Below are positions 35,559 to 47,280 of a DNA stretch of 64,000 nucleotides, piece by piece. The stretch covers positions 37,046,341-37,110,340 of the forward strand of contig CAMTDV010000012.1 in assembly GCA_947069175.1 (NCBI GenBank). Direction: 5' to 3'. The notes under the pieces are model-generated. The model made no database searches. It was not told the DNA's origin and saw only the letters and a program-made list of their open reading frames with translations. Position numbers and translations under genes: made by a program. The stretch comes from Scalesia atractyloides (Eukaryota; Streptophyta; Magnoliopsida; Asterales; Asteraceae). The number at the start of each line of letters is the position of its first letter. Position 1 is the first letter of the stretch.

Positions 35559-38500
35559 ATGGAGAATGAATTTTACAATGCATTTGCCACGTCAACTGTT
35601 AATGCATCAGCCGCAGCTACACCAGCTGCACAGAATCTGAATTTAGAAAATGGTGAAACCCCCGAAGTTGATGAATTTGAAGGATTATGATAGTTGGAGT
35701 GAACGATTTGTTAATTGGGTTCAAGAGAATCATTTTAACTGTTGGTTTGCTATAGAAGAAAAATATACCGCAAATTGGGGAAAATGGATTCCAGAAGACA
35801 TTGAGTCAATTCACAACAGCTGAAAGAGAAAAAATCGTCAACGAGAAGAAAATGATGAACACATTGCAACAATCAATTAAAGAAGATATCTTAGCGTTGC
35901 TGCAACATGATGACAATGCACAATCATTGTGGAATTTATTAAGATTGAGGTTCCAAGGAAGCTCGCAAATGAGGAAAAGTAAAAAGGCATTGCTTAGAAA
36001 AGAGTTTGTTTTTTTCAATCTGTTCAAAGGTGAAAGTATAAAGAAGTTGATCGAGCAACGTTGTCACCTTGTTGTTCAAATGAAGAGATTTGGAATTCTG
36101 AAAACCAACGAGGAGTTAGTTGACAAGCTGGCAGATGCTTTGCCAGAGGGAGAATGGTCTACGTATTTGATGATTTTGAAGAAAGGTGTAGATTATAGTG
36201 GCTACACCTTATCAAAGTTCATAGAAAAACTCGAAGGTCATGAACTGGAAATGCAGAAGATGGCTAAGTCAAAAGGTGTTCATATACAACAAGATGTGAA
36301 CTTGTACTTTAAATGCAGTTCTATTGGTACTCAAAGTCCAAAAGTTCAAACCGCCTACAGTGCTGATAGTTCTGCAAGTCTATCTTTTAATTAATCTGGT
36401 TTTTAGTCATTTTCAAGCTTTGAACCAAACTCACCCAAACCACCTAAGTCTTCATAGAGCTCAAATAATTTCTAAAGCCATCAATCTAGTCAATCTACTT
36501 CAAACCAGAGGAATCTACAGTGTTATATTGTTGTAAATCTCCGAAATGCACAAGATTCAATGAACATAATGTCAAGCAGCACATGACGTTGCTTCCTTCT
36601 GTTCTTGAATCTTATGAAAACCTGGTTGCTAGGAAGATAGGAAATCCGGATATGACCAAGGAAAATTATGATCAAGTAGACTTAGAAGAATTAGAGCTGA
36701 TCGACAGTAAGTGGTGCATGGCTTCTATAGTTTGCAGAGCTCAGAGAATCATGGAGATTACAAGCAGAAATAGCTTTGGAGGTTTGAATGGGAAGCTTGG
36801 ATTCAATAAGTCAAAGGTTACATGTTTCAGATGTAGAGAAAAAGGACATTTTAAACGGGAATGTACTAATCCAGAAGTTAATAACAATCAAAGTCCTTTT
36901 GGAGATGACTATTACAAGAAAGCTATATATCATCGACCGTCACCACCACAATCAAATTCAAGGATTGCACAAATAGAAGACGATCCATCAAATGCAAAAA
37001 GACAAATCTTTAGTAGTCGCTTAATAAGATGAAGGGTTTAACTGGAGCAAGTACATTTCAAAAACTGAAAGTCTCGCACTACTGGTAGAGATTATTGAAG
37101 AGCATGAACCTGAAGCAAAAGATTGTTCTAAAGTAGTATTTGATGAAGCCATTGAGGAAACTGTTCTTGAAGGATATTATCATGAACAACGGGCTAAGGA
37201 AGAAAATTTATTGCATAGTGCTTTTAGAAATTTGATTCCACCTAATATGTATCTATCTTTTGAAGGATATTTCGATTCAAGCTATCAAGTTCAATCAGAA
37301 GAGAAATCAAAGCCTGAATGTGTGGAATTGATAGATGTGGATAAAGAAATGAATGCTGAGAACTTGACCGAGATTGCAAAAAAAGCAATGATGGCAAATC
37401 TTAAAGTGGTAGTTTCTGACGAAGTCGAGAAAGACTCGGTGACTGAATGTGTTAAAGAGTCATTAAAGGAGATTGTCAATGTTCAGGTTGTTGAGGTTAA
37501 AAAACCTTGCAAGAAATATCAAGAGTCTTGCAAGGTGAGTGTGTCGAGAAAGATAAATACTATTCTGATCTAAAAAAGCTTTCAGATAATTTGTCAAACG
37601 ATTGTAATGAAACAAAGCAAGCTTATGACAAATTATCCAAAGTGATTAAACAATATGAACAAGTTAATAGAGAAGATAGTGCAACTTTGTCAATGCTTAA
37701 AGCAACTCTTATGGACAAACAAATGGCAATTAACATTCATCTAAATACAATCACTGAACTTAAAAGTAAACTTGAGAAATGGAAAATTGAAACTAAAAGG
37801 GTAACAAATTGTTAATCTGTTATTCCACCAGTTCATATATCATTGATCATATTCTTCCATAAATTAAAAAGGATGAAGATGATAAGAAAGGTAAGAACAA
37901 AAGTGCCGGGTACAACCGTGTTCCAGCACCCATGTGGGAAAGCTATGCAAGAAAGAAACCACCAGGGGTGGAAAAGACGCTCAATTTAAAATTGAAAACT
38001 GAAAAGAACAATGAGTTGTCTGAGAACATTGATGTAACATACACTAAATCCGACAATGATTGTGAATCTGATGCGGTTAAAACTCTTGTTGAAAATGTTT
38101 TAGGAAGTGAAAGTGATAGCACATAATATTGTCCTGAGTAGAATTTGGAAAAAACTAGTTCAAGTTCACCTTCTAAAAATGAGGAGAGTTTTCATAAGAA
38201 TTATCTTGATAAATCAGAGTCTAGTTCAGATGATGATTCTACATTGGTTGCTTATACCATAAAAGGATCCGAAAAACTATATTCTAATCAAGAATTTTCG
38301 ATTCATAATGTGAATCTTGAAAAAGTTGAACAAGTGTTTAAGTTGAAAGAAATAACTCTTTCAGAGCTTGAAAATTTGAACAAGTCTTACTACTCTAAAC
38401 CTAAAAAGTCTTACAAAAATGATCACAAAGGTAAAAATTATCCCGAAATAAAAGAAAAGGGTTGGGGTATGTAAAGAAGAAAAATGATAAGTTTCAAAAA

Positions 38501-38791
38501 TCTAATTTTCAAAAGAAGGTAAATTTTGTTTTTAGATCAAGCTCGGTAAGTGAAAAGGAAAGGTTGGGAAAGGAACAATCAAATGACGACTTCCATGCAG
38601 AAAAGAAACATCGTGAGCATAATTTGGGTTCCTCTGTTGGAAGTGACAGTAGGAGATGTTGGAAATATGACAAAGTTAGGCACATTGCACGACATTGTAC
38701 TCAAAACAACCCAAAATCTGTTTGCAATGTAAAAACGTCTATAGAAGATGTGAAACAAAAGATCTTTGAGTTTGTATCAAAACAGATCTAA
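35559..38791 (+). pseudogene. Copia-A gag with long C-terminal extension, broken
   Basis: Starts MENEFYNAFATSTVNASAAA at 35559. The UBN2-type core (35801-36394) has LLRLRFQGSSQMRKSKKALL and LVDKLADALPEGEW. 36520-37032 carries the CCHC knuckle CFRCREKGHFKREC. Charged, coiled-coil-like stretches follow (37211-37815, 37932-38474). A second, damaged knuckle is at about 38660-38700 (CWKYDKVRHIARHC, first pair altered). Six or more frame breaks. Gag is the particle protein; in gag-only elements it may be the only product. Sequence and layout parallel the family C gag. Confidence 0.78.
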
Positions 38792-39128
38792 AAAAGAAAT
38801 AATGAATCCAACAAAAAGTGAAACCAACAAATCCAAATGGTTCAAAATTTGAAATTGGTGAAACATCAACAAAAAATGAACAAAGGATTCAAAATTTTAT
38901 TCTAAAAAGGAAATTTTAAAAACACAAACTTAGGTGATTAAAACTAAATCATCTTTTGCATAGATTAAAACATTTGTTCCTTCAAAATTTGAGGTTGGAT
39001 AGGATGTTAAAATCAAAGTTCAAAAGTTTGATATTCCTAACCCACCCAAGACCGAGAAGGCTTAGGTTTCACTGTTTAAGTAATTACATATTTACATGTG
39101 TAGGCTTGTGTCTGTATTTTGTAAGAGG
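38792..39128 (+). other. End of Copia-A gag and junction to LTR 2
   Basis: Shifted-frame gag tail (KPKTEKAWVSLF near 39040-39080), then about 50 bp to the LTR. The words gtgtctgtattttgtaa at 39107-39123 are repeated inside the LTR at 39167-39183. There is no clear polypurine tract. Confidence 0.5.
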
Positions 39129-39527
39129 TGTTGGTGCATAATGTCTCTTTTCTACATCTTAGGGTTGTGTCTGTATTTTGTAATAGGGCAAAAATGATAG
39201 ATTTTATGATGTTTGTATTTAACTTTGCACGAAGGTAGAGTTTACCTTCGCACAAAGGTAAATTACCTTCGATCGAAGATAAGCTACCCTCGCACAAAGT
39301 TAGCATGTCTATATATAGTCAGTGTGAGATGTTAGTAGATAGAACTTTTACGAATGAGACGACAAAGCTCTCTCGGACTTCCTGATCATTTGTAAATGTT
39401 CAACATTGAATGAAATCAGTTAATTGATGAAATAATCTTGTTTATTGCCACTAATTCATATGAATTCCGTAGGTATGGACTAGATAATCAAATTAGGACA
39501 TTTGTTATTGGACAAAACGATCCTACA
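39129..39527 (+). repeat. LTR 2 of Copia-A
   Basis: 399 bp, tgttggtgca to gatcctaca, followed by its own primer site. It holds four diverged ttcgcac(g/a)aa(g) words at 39222-39300 and a TATA box. Confidence 0.8.
39310..39320 (+). promoter_or_regulatory. Candidate TATA box in Copia-A LTR 2
   Basis: ctatatatagt, inside the segment missing from LTR 1. Confidence 0.55.
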
Positions 39528-39529
39528 AG

Positions 39530-39541
39530 TGGTATCAGAGC
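39530..39541 (+). promoter_or_regulatory. Primer binding site, Copia-A unit 2
   Basis: TGGTATCAGAGC after LTR 2, so this LTR also acts as the 5' LTR of a second unit. Confidence 0.88.
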
Positions 39542-40648
39542 ACAGGTTGCCTGATTTGAAGACAATTGTTCAAGATTCAGCCAAGAAGACTTCTTATTCT
39601 ACTCCTTCTTCACTTTTTAAAATGAATCATGGTCAAAATGAATTGATTTTCAAGTATAATACGTAAAAACATGTTTAGATAAACCCTTGAGAAAATCAAA
39701 GCTGAAAACAAACGAATTCATGTTGAAAATTGCAAAAAATGTCAAGTTGTGAACCTATCTTCGCATGAACATAATTTATCTTCGTTTGAAGATAAAAATT
39801 TGTAAAGGTTTAAAATTATTTACCTTCGCATGAAGATTAATCTATCTTCGCATGAAGATAAATCAAGTTTTGACATTTTTACTTCACTAGAACTGAAATC
39901 TTAATCGTTTTAGCATTAAATGTTGTTTCAGGCTGATAAAATGGAGAGTGAATTTTACAACATGTTTGCCATGTCAACTGTTAATGTATCAGCTAAGCTG
40001 CCCAGAATCTGAATTTGGAGAACGAAATGGGTATAATGGTGAAACCCCCAAAGTTGATGAAGTTGGAGGATTATGATAGTTGGAGTGAACGGTTTGTTAA
40101 CTGGGTGCAAGCGAACCATTTTAATTTCTGGTTTGCTAAAGAATAAAAATATACCATACCAATTGGGGAAATTGAATTGGAGAAAATGCTGACTCGGTTC
40201 ACACCAGCAGAAAAAGAAAAATTCGTCAATGAGAAGAAAATGATGAGCATATTGCAACAATCAATCAAAGAAGATATCTTAGCATTGCTGTAACATGATG
40301 ATAACTCACAATCATTATGGAATGCATTAAGGTTGAAGTTCCAGGAAGTTCAAAATGAGGAAGAGCAAAAAGGCACTGCTTAGAAAAGAGTTCGATATTT
40401 TCAACCTCTTGAAAGCTGAAACTATGAAGCAGTTGATCGAGCGTTACTGTCACCTAGTTGTTCAAATGAAGAGGTTGGGAATTCATAAAACAAATGAGGA
40501 GTTAGTCGACAAGTTGGCAGATGCTTTACCTGAGGTAGAGTGGACTACGTACTTGACGATTCTGACAATGGTGCAGAGTATAGTGGTTACAGCTTAACAA
40601 AGTTCATAGAAAAGCTTGAAGGTCATGAACTAGAAATGCAGAAGATGT
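39542..40648 (+). pseudogene. Second Copia-A unit: leader and start of gag, truncated
   Basis: The leader repeats that of unit 1. Gag starts MESEFYNMFAMSTVNVSA at 39941, and 40355-40597 carries MRKSKKALLRKEFDIFNLLK and LVDKLADALPEVEWTTYLTI. It breaks off at 40648 after EMQKM, where a family C LTR begins. Compare 36250-36260 in unit 1, where the frame goes on. Confidence 0.8.
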
Positions 40649-41387
40649 TGTAGGTCCACCTACGGATGTCAAACCTATTCCTTGTTCATATAACATACAC
40701 ACAAGTGTGGAATCCAAGTGTGCATGCAACCAAAGCAAAGTAAAGAACACGGTGTAACAAAAGATTCACTATCTTGATTAATGATTGAGAACAGGTACAC
40801 ACATATACACACAATGCTCGTATGACTCAAACAAACTTGTTGTGTTCTTGTGTCTTCGTCTTCACCAGAAATGCTAACTTAGATATCCCACACAAAGGAT
40901 CAGTTTGCTAGCTCGTTCTATTAACTTCTGGACCAAAGGGCTCTCTCTCACTGAGAGGTGCATGTCTGCTTTTATAGTGTCCTGGCTGGTCACTCGTACG
41001 AAAACACGTTGCCAGACATACAGAACACACTATTACACATGACACACAACTCCAGAATTTTGGTACGGAACAATTGTTTCGTAAGAAATGCTTCACTCGT
41101 ACGAAACCACTCATTGTTTCGTACGAAATATGTGATTCGTACGAAACCTTTGACTCGCACAGAATCCTTATTTGTGGAGAACGTGTGCAGACATGACGTT
41201 TACAAGACTCAACGGTATGCACACATGCAACCGATTAACACAGACAAGCTAAGATGTCGTACTAGATCAAGATAGAAGGATATCTCGATCTATTTGACAC
41301 GGCCAAACCTATATAGAAACTTGAGCAAAGACTGTACAATTACAAATGTAACTAAGAACAAGCGACAGACACAAAACTGTATCAACA
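40649..41387 (-). repeat. 3' LTR of Copia-C1
   Basis: 739 bp. On the minus strand it runs from tgttgatacag to gtggacctaca, matching 43064-43795 in inverted orientation. It contains several ttcgtacgaa-type words (41040-41165). Confidence 0.88.
40968..40977 (-). promoter_or_regulatory. Candidate TATA box, Copia-C1 LTR
   Basis: The minus strand reads ctataaaagc upstream of cagacatgcac. The same context holds the TATA box at 43468 in the other copy. Confidence 0.6.
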
Positions 41388-41398
41388 AACTCCCCCTT
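41388..41398 (-). promoter_or_regulatory. Polypurine tract of Copia-C1
   Basis: The minus strand reads aagggggagtt immediately before the LTR start. Similar tracts occur at 41479-41489 and 43031-43039. Confidence 0.75.
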
Positions 41399-43063
41399 GG
41401 TTGTTGCTTGGTCTTCGGTCTTTGGTCTTTGGTCTTCATATGTTGGTCTTCACATTGAATGGATTGGAGTATCAACAAAACTCCCCCTGAAGATCTGCTA
41501 TCCATTGATAGATCTGCTGTCCAAGGATTTGAGCATCAGGTCTTCGAACTTCTAAGAAACTTCAAATCTTTCTTGTTTCCTCATCTGATTTGTCAGACTT
41601 CTTCGTTGCTGGTATTTGTTCATCTTCTTTTTGTATCAATTTGTACACATAAATCAAATATAATTAGAACACAACTTTCTCAGGGAATACACACGAAAGA
41701 CTTATCATAAATTCTTCGTATGATTGTATTCCCTGATGAGATACACACACTCGTATGAAATCCAGCAGCAGATTTGAGAAAAACAAGTGACCAGGTCAAA
41801 TCAAATGGCTAGGTTCATTCGTATGAAATACACAGACTCAAACGAATTTAAGATTTTCGATTTCATTTGATGAGTTATTTATTGCAAGATATTACTTTAT
41901 GAAGTTGCAATATCAAACAAAAGGTTTTATGGCGTATCTTGGTAGAAGACTTTCGAGTATCAACTTTGGCTAACTTTCAAAAAGTAATTACATAAGCAAC
42001 TAATTAAACTAGTCTTAAAATCTAAATATAGAGATAAACTACAAACTTTTTCGAGTTTCAAGGTAAAGCAATCATACCAGCATTTTAATCTTTGTCAAAA
42101 ACGATATTTGGTTTAAACTTCAAAATTAAACAAATAAGTATTCAACTATGATTATCGGTATTGTTATCCATGTAATCTCAGACTTATCAGATGTAATCAT
42201 GATTAGGAGATATGATTATGGTATGGATTTATACTTACTACCAATGTTCAACCACATCATGACAATTCCCGTATTAAGATATGCACGAGAGAAAATCTTA
42301 CCGGTGAGTATACTGCTTTATCATCTGTTTTGATGTATATGAATGATGTGAGATACTCACTTATTTTTTATTGAAAAGAAGCCCTTTGTGATTTAATAAC
42401 TTATTGATGAGGAACTTGATTTTCTTATGCATGCAGTGCACAGGAGTAAGTCCGTGAACAGCTTAGTACCATCGTACCGACAAAGAGACGAACTTAGCTC
42501 CCGCATAAAGCTGTGATATTTTATCACTTATTTTAGGGATGTGATATTTTAATCACTTATTTAATGGTTGTATGCAGTATGTACATGTATGTATGGTATC
42601 ATGGAAGTTCTAGACTTGCGCCACCGTTATTTTTTGGCAAAATATTCAACCATGATACCCAGATGATAAGCTAGCATAAAGACCATATATCTCAGAACCT
42701 CGGCACTCTATCAAACGAAATTTTGGTACCAAGACCATATGCCAATTTATGGTTCCCCCCTGGCGTTCTGTCTGTTATGTTTATATCAACCTGCACATTT
42801 TAGTCTGATTGTGAGCCTACCGATACATCATTAGTAAAGCTATTTATCAATCTTCTTTCTATGCTTTTAACCATATCTGACAGATTTACCGGTGAATTTC
42901 ATCATCTTCATCTTATCCAAGAAACTCATTTTTGATATTTTTTTAATGTTTTTGTATTTTCTTGAAATTTTTCTCCCCTTAAACAAAGAAGGTGAATGAA
43001 ACACATATTTTTATATTTTCTTGAAATTTACTCCCCCTAAAATATAAAACTGAAAATCTTTTT
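41399..43063 (-). other. 3' spacer of Copia-C1, no gene seen
   Basis: AT-rich DNA without domains. It has a run of ggtcttcggtctttggtctt repeats near 41407-41440 and scattered attcgtatgaaat words at 41710-41850. Confidence 0.6.
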
Positions 43064-43795
43064 TGTTGATACAGTTTTGTGTCTGTCGCTTGTTCTTAAT
43101 TACAGTTGTAATTGTACGGTCTTTGCTCAAGTGTCTGTATAGGTTTGGTCGTGTCGAATAGATCGAGATATCCTTCTATCTTGATCTAGTATGACATCTT
43201 AGCTTGTCTTTGTTAATCAGTTGCATGTGTGCATACTGATAAGTCTTGGAAACGTCAAGTCTACACACGTTCTCCTATTCAGAGGATTCTGTGCGAGTCA
43301 GAGAATTCGTACGAAACAGAGGTTTCGTGCAAATCACTGAATGGTTTCGTACAAAACATCTAGGTCGTACGAAACAGCTGCCACGCACCAATTCTGGAGT
43401 TGTGTTTCATGTGAAATAGTGTGTTCCATATGTCTAGAGTCGTGATTCATACGAAACTAGACAGACACTATATAAGCAGACATGCACCTCTCAGTGTGGC
43501 CTGAGAACTAGTTGACTCGCGTGTGAGAGTTGGTCAGACCAGAGAGCTTGTTACCCTTTGAGTTGGTTATCTCTGAAGACGAAGACACAAGAACGCAGCA
43601 AGTTTGTTTGAGTCATACGAGCATTGTGTGTATATGTTTGTACTTGTTCTCAATCATTAATCAAGATAGTGAATCTTTGGTTACCCCGTGGTTCTTAACT
43701 TTGCTTTGGTTGCTTGCACACTTGGATTTTGCACTTGTGTGTGTGTGTCATATGAACAAGGAACTTGTTTAACACCATCCGTAGTTGGACCTACA
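43064..43795 (+). repeat. 5' LTR of Copia-C2
   Basis: 732 bp, tgttgatacag to ttggacctaca. Words of the ttcgtacgaa family cluster upstream of the TATA box (43305-43460). Confidence 0.88.
43468..43476 (+). promoter_or_regulatory. Candidate TATA box, Copia-C2 LTR
   Basis: ctatataag followed by cagacatgcacctctcag, the same context as in the other copies. Confidence 0.65.
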
Positions 43796-43797
43796 AG

Positions 43798-43809
43798 TGG
43801 TATCAGAGC
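43798..43809 (+). promoter_or_regulatory. Primer binding site of Copia-C2
   Basis: TGGTATCAGAGC two bases after the LTR. Confidence 0.92.
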
Positions 43810-44603
43810 TTTGGCTCTTTCCTTGTTCAAAACCGGGCTTAGTTGTGTCTGAGCTAGTTTGAAGATTTCTGAAGTGTTCTTGAGCCTCCAGCAGAAAATT
43901 TAAGTTTTGGATAGATAACTAACTTAAAACTTGGAATAAATTGCTGCATGCAGAAAATTTTGTGGTAAAATTTTTCTGAAGAACACCCTTGAAGAAGAAA
44001 TCTGCAAAAAAATTGAATCTGATTAGTTTTGGTAGGGTTGACATTTTCTGACTTGGATCTGGACTTGAACTATGGACTGTTAAAAATCTGTGTTTTAACT
44101 AAAAGTGGGTAAGACAACAGGTAATTTCCAAAAAGCAGGTCTGCACAAGAAAGGAAATTCTCACCAAACCATTTCTGAAAAGATTCCTCTGAAAAACACT
44201 GAACAAAACAGTTTGTGCGATTGAAAAGTTAAGTGCGAAACATCTGATTCGCACGAAAACACCTTGTCTCGCACAAAACAACTATTTCGCACGAAAGTAT
44301 GTGGTTCGTACGAAATAGGGTGTTATCCGCACGAAATTAGTTTCGTACGAATAACTTTGGTTTTTGTTTGTTTTTCGTGTTTTTCAAAGCTTTGTGATTT
44401 TAAGAATTTATCATATTTTCAGATCTGTGAATTTTTAAAAGGTAATTATAATCGTGAAACTTTAAAACCTTTAAATTTTCATTAAACAAGAAAATATACT
44501 GAGTTCTAACCCGTGGGATTGGAGTTGTTCAAGCTCAAATCAGAAGTCTTTGCAAAGCTCCGCAACATCATGGGTAAAATCTTTGATGCCTTAACATACA
44601 ACA
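43810..44603 (+). other. Leader of Copia-C2 with six TTCGNACGAA words
   Basis: Non-coding leader. Between 44230 and 44355 words such as ttcgcacgaa, ttcgtacgaa and ccgcacgaa recur every 15-22 bp. Confidence 0.65.
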
Positions 44604-47096
44604 ATGATCTCTGCAAATCAATGGGCGTGTGTTGCGAATCAAAATCAAAGCATCCAAACTCTGCTAATGAGCGAAAGTGAAACTGGGAGTAACAACCATC
44701 CGCCCAAGCTAAATCATATGAACGATTATCCTTCCTGGAAAATTCGTTTTCATACATACGTTCTTGGACAGAACACAGAATTGTGGACGTGTTTCACTAC
44801 CCCCTACAATGAAGCACTTGAAGAAGCTGGATCAAATCCAACCACATTGGCCAATCTAGTCGAAAGTGACAAGAAAGCTTACGATCTAGAGAAAAAGGCA
44901 TTTTCTATCCTCATACAAGCTCTGCATAAAGAGATTTATCATCAGTTTGTGTGTTGTACTACAACGAAAATTTGTGGGACACTTTGGAAGTAAGAGGTGA
45001 AGGTAACGCTGCTACCAGGAAGATTCGGCATGATCTGCTCAAGAAAGAGTTTGAAGGTTTTATGTTCATGGAGAACGAAACCTTGAATGATATGACCACT
45101 CGGTTTTATCATCTTCTCAGCGAGATGTACTCATATAAAGTGTTAGCAGCACCACAAGAAATTGTGATGCGATTTGCTGATGCTTTACCTCCAAATAGGG
45201 TCAATTTATTGATCTATTGAAACATACAGGTGTTTTAGACTCAATAAGTATTTATGAATTTGTGCAGAAACTGGAGAACAAGAATGAAGAAGAACTCCTG
45301 AAGGCACAACGAGTCTCTGCTCCACAAAATCCGAGATGTACTTTGGAAGTATAAATGCAGGTACAAGCTCAAGTCAGCAACCGAAGCTGCAGACCGCATT
45401 TGTGTCAAACGTGAACCCTTTTCTACCCCAACCAGTTCAATCAAGTCAGACTACAGGTTCGAGTAATCAAGCCTATGGACAGAATTTTGATCTGAAAGCC
45501 TTCCTTCCACAGCCAAGGGATTTAGCGCATAAAGCTCCACATCAAGCTCCTCAACAAGCTTTTTATGGAAGCAACAGTCAATCTGCAAATCCTAACAGTG
45601 TCAAACTTGACACGTCAAATCTCTCCAAAATCAATGTAGAAGTTGCACAGGAACATGCGGAACTTCTAAATACCATGGTCAGTGCGTATTGTGGTTTAGT
45701 TGCAGGTCAAATAGGTAACATCAATTTGACGAACGAAGACTACGAGCAAATTGACCGAGATGAAATGGAGCTGATGGACATCAAGTGGGCATTTGCAAGT
45801 GCTATGAGAAGAGCGAAGGATTATATGAGAAGAACGGGTAGAACCAGTTTGGAAAGCAAGAAGGATACAAAATATGGCTTTGACAAAACCTCCGTCACTT
45901 GCTTCAACTGCGGAGAATTAGGTCACTTTAAGCGGGAATGCACAAGACCCAGAAAGGAAGGAAATCACAACCCCTTTCGAAATCAGTCTCAACCATCCAA
46001 CACAAACATAGTACAACAACGAAAGAAGAACAGTAGCTGTTGGCAACTCTAACAACACCAATCAATCAGGACCTTCAAACACGCACAAAGCTATGGTAGT
46101 TCAGTCTGATGAAGGATGCGATTGGTCAGTACAGTTGGGAACAGAGAACAACGGAAGAACTGCATGCTATGCAAGGATCATGGATCGAAACAAGCATGAT
46201 CACAACATCAACACTCAAAATAATGATGATACATCTGGGGGTGCTGGTAGTTTTGATGAAGAATGTTCAAGTTTAGATGGTTATGAGTCTGATTCTGATG
46301 TGAAGAAAGGAAGTGAAGCTGAGGTTGAAGAGTTTCTGAGTGAAGCTGAGATGTTGAAGAATGAAAAGGTAGGTATGACGAGGAATGCAGAAGCTGCAGA
46401 AAAAGAGACAGAGACACTCTCTACAGATGGTGCAGCTTTTCCTCATCACACTGCCTTTATGGCAAATGTTGAAGGTTCTTCAAAACAGGTAAATTTTGAC
46501 CCTCCTACTGTTTGCAATGACTGTGTTGAGTTGAAAATAAAATATGAAACCATCAACAGTCATAATCATAATTTAGTTGTTGAACTATCAAAATGCAAAG
46601 AGGCGAACTTGGCACTAACTAGAAATGAAAAAGAATTCAAATCTGTAATAGAAACCCTTAAGAAAAGTGTTTCTGAATTGACAAAACCAGTTTTGAATAA
46701 ACAAACATGAATTAATAACTACATTAATCTCCTAGAAGAAACAAAGAAAGAGTTAGCCATCGCCAAATGCGAATATGATTCGATCAAAGGCAAATTGGAA
46801 AGTTATTCTAACTCCCAATATGTGCTTTATCATATCATTGAAGTTCAAAAACTAAAGGGAGATGCTCAATGCATAGGGTATAAGTCGTGTCCACCCCCAA
46901 TGAAACACAACTATACCAAAATGCCTGATGAAGAGGAGATGCCTCGTTTTGAACTCTCTATACCTTTGAATCCTGAGGAATTCACAGCAGGGTTAGGGTT
47001 TAAACTAGGCAATTCCTCTCAAGAACTAAACAAGCCAGAAAGTTCATCATCTGATGAAGAAGAGGATGATACATCAGGTGATGAATCAAGAAATGG
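44604..47096 (+). pseudogene. Copia-C2 gag, first part
   Basis: The likely start is MSESETGSNNHPPKLNHMND at 44667 (an in-frame ATG lies at 44604). The core has DYPSWKIRFHTYVLGQNTEL and, after a frameshift near 44980, GEGNAATRKIRHDLLKKEFE and VMRFADALPP. After another break, 45336-46052 carries the knuckle CFNCGELGHFKREC (45900-45941). Acidic and coiled-coil stretches follow (46093-46710, 46795-47096). The frame then continues at 57849 as NGEQDQPLDERKKVE. Confidence 0.82.
47092..47096. repeat. Left target site duplication of Tekay-2
   Basis: aatgg, identical to 57849-57853. Confidence 0.93.
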
Positions 47097-47280
47097 TGTA
47101 ACATCCGTCGAAAAACGGGTTTCCAAACCCGCTTCGTTTGTTAATCGAATATCAAGTTATAAAATTTTGTTGCGTATTTATGGTTAATTTTGATTTTAAA
47201 CAGTACATAATTAATAAACATTTTAGAATTTAAAAACTATAATTATTAAAAAGTAAAAATAAATTAAATATAAAAGAAAA

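Larger units (their letters stand above)
34884..39527 (+). mobile_element. Copia-A: gag-only LTR element (TR-GAG-like)
   Basis: LTR (34884-35147), Met primer site, an extended copia gag to about 39080, then a second LTR (39129-39527) with no protease, integrase, RT or RNase H between. The gag ends KAWVSLF, which corresponds to the KAWVPISN end of gag in the plus-strand family C element (58858-58881), after which that element continues into protease. Pol is therefore missing from its very start. This fits the class of terminal-repeat elements with only GAG, or a clean deletion. Confidence 0.7.
40649..43063 (-). mobile_element. Copia-C1: 3' end of a minus-strand copia element
   Basis: A minus-strand LTR (41387-40649) preceded by a polypurine tract and about 1.7 kb of 3' untranslated-like sequence. 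It is cut at 43064 by the LTR of the plus-strand copy of the same family. No coding region is left. Confidence 0.75.

Noticed and set aside
40649..43795. A foldback transposon or MITE
   Set aside because: The inverted arms are LTRs, one with a polypurine tract and the other with a primer site next to it, so they belong to two oppositely oriented copia elements.
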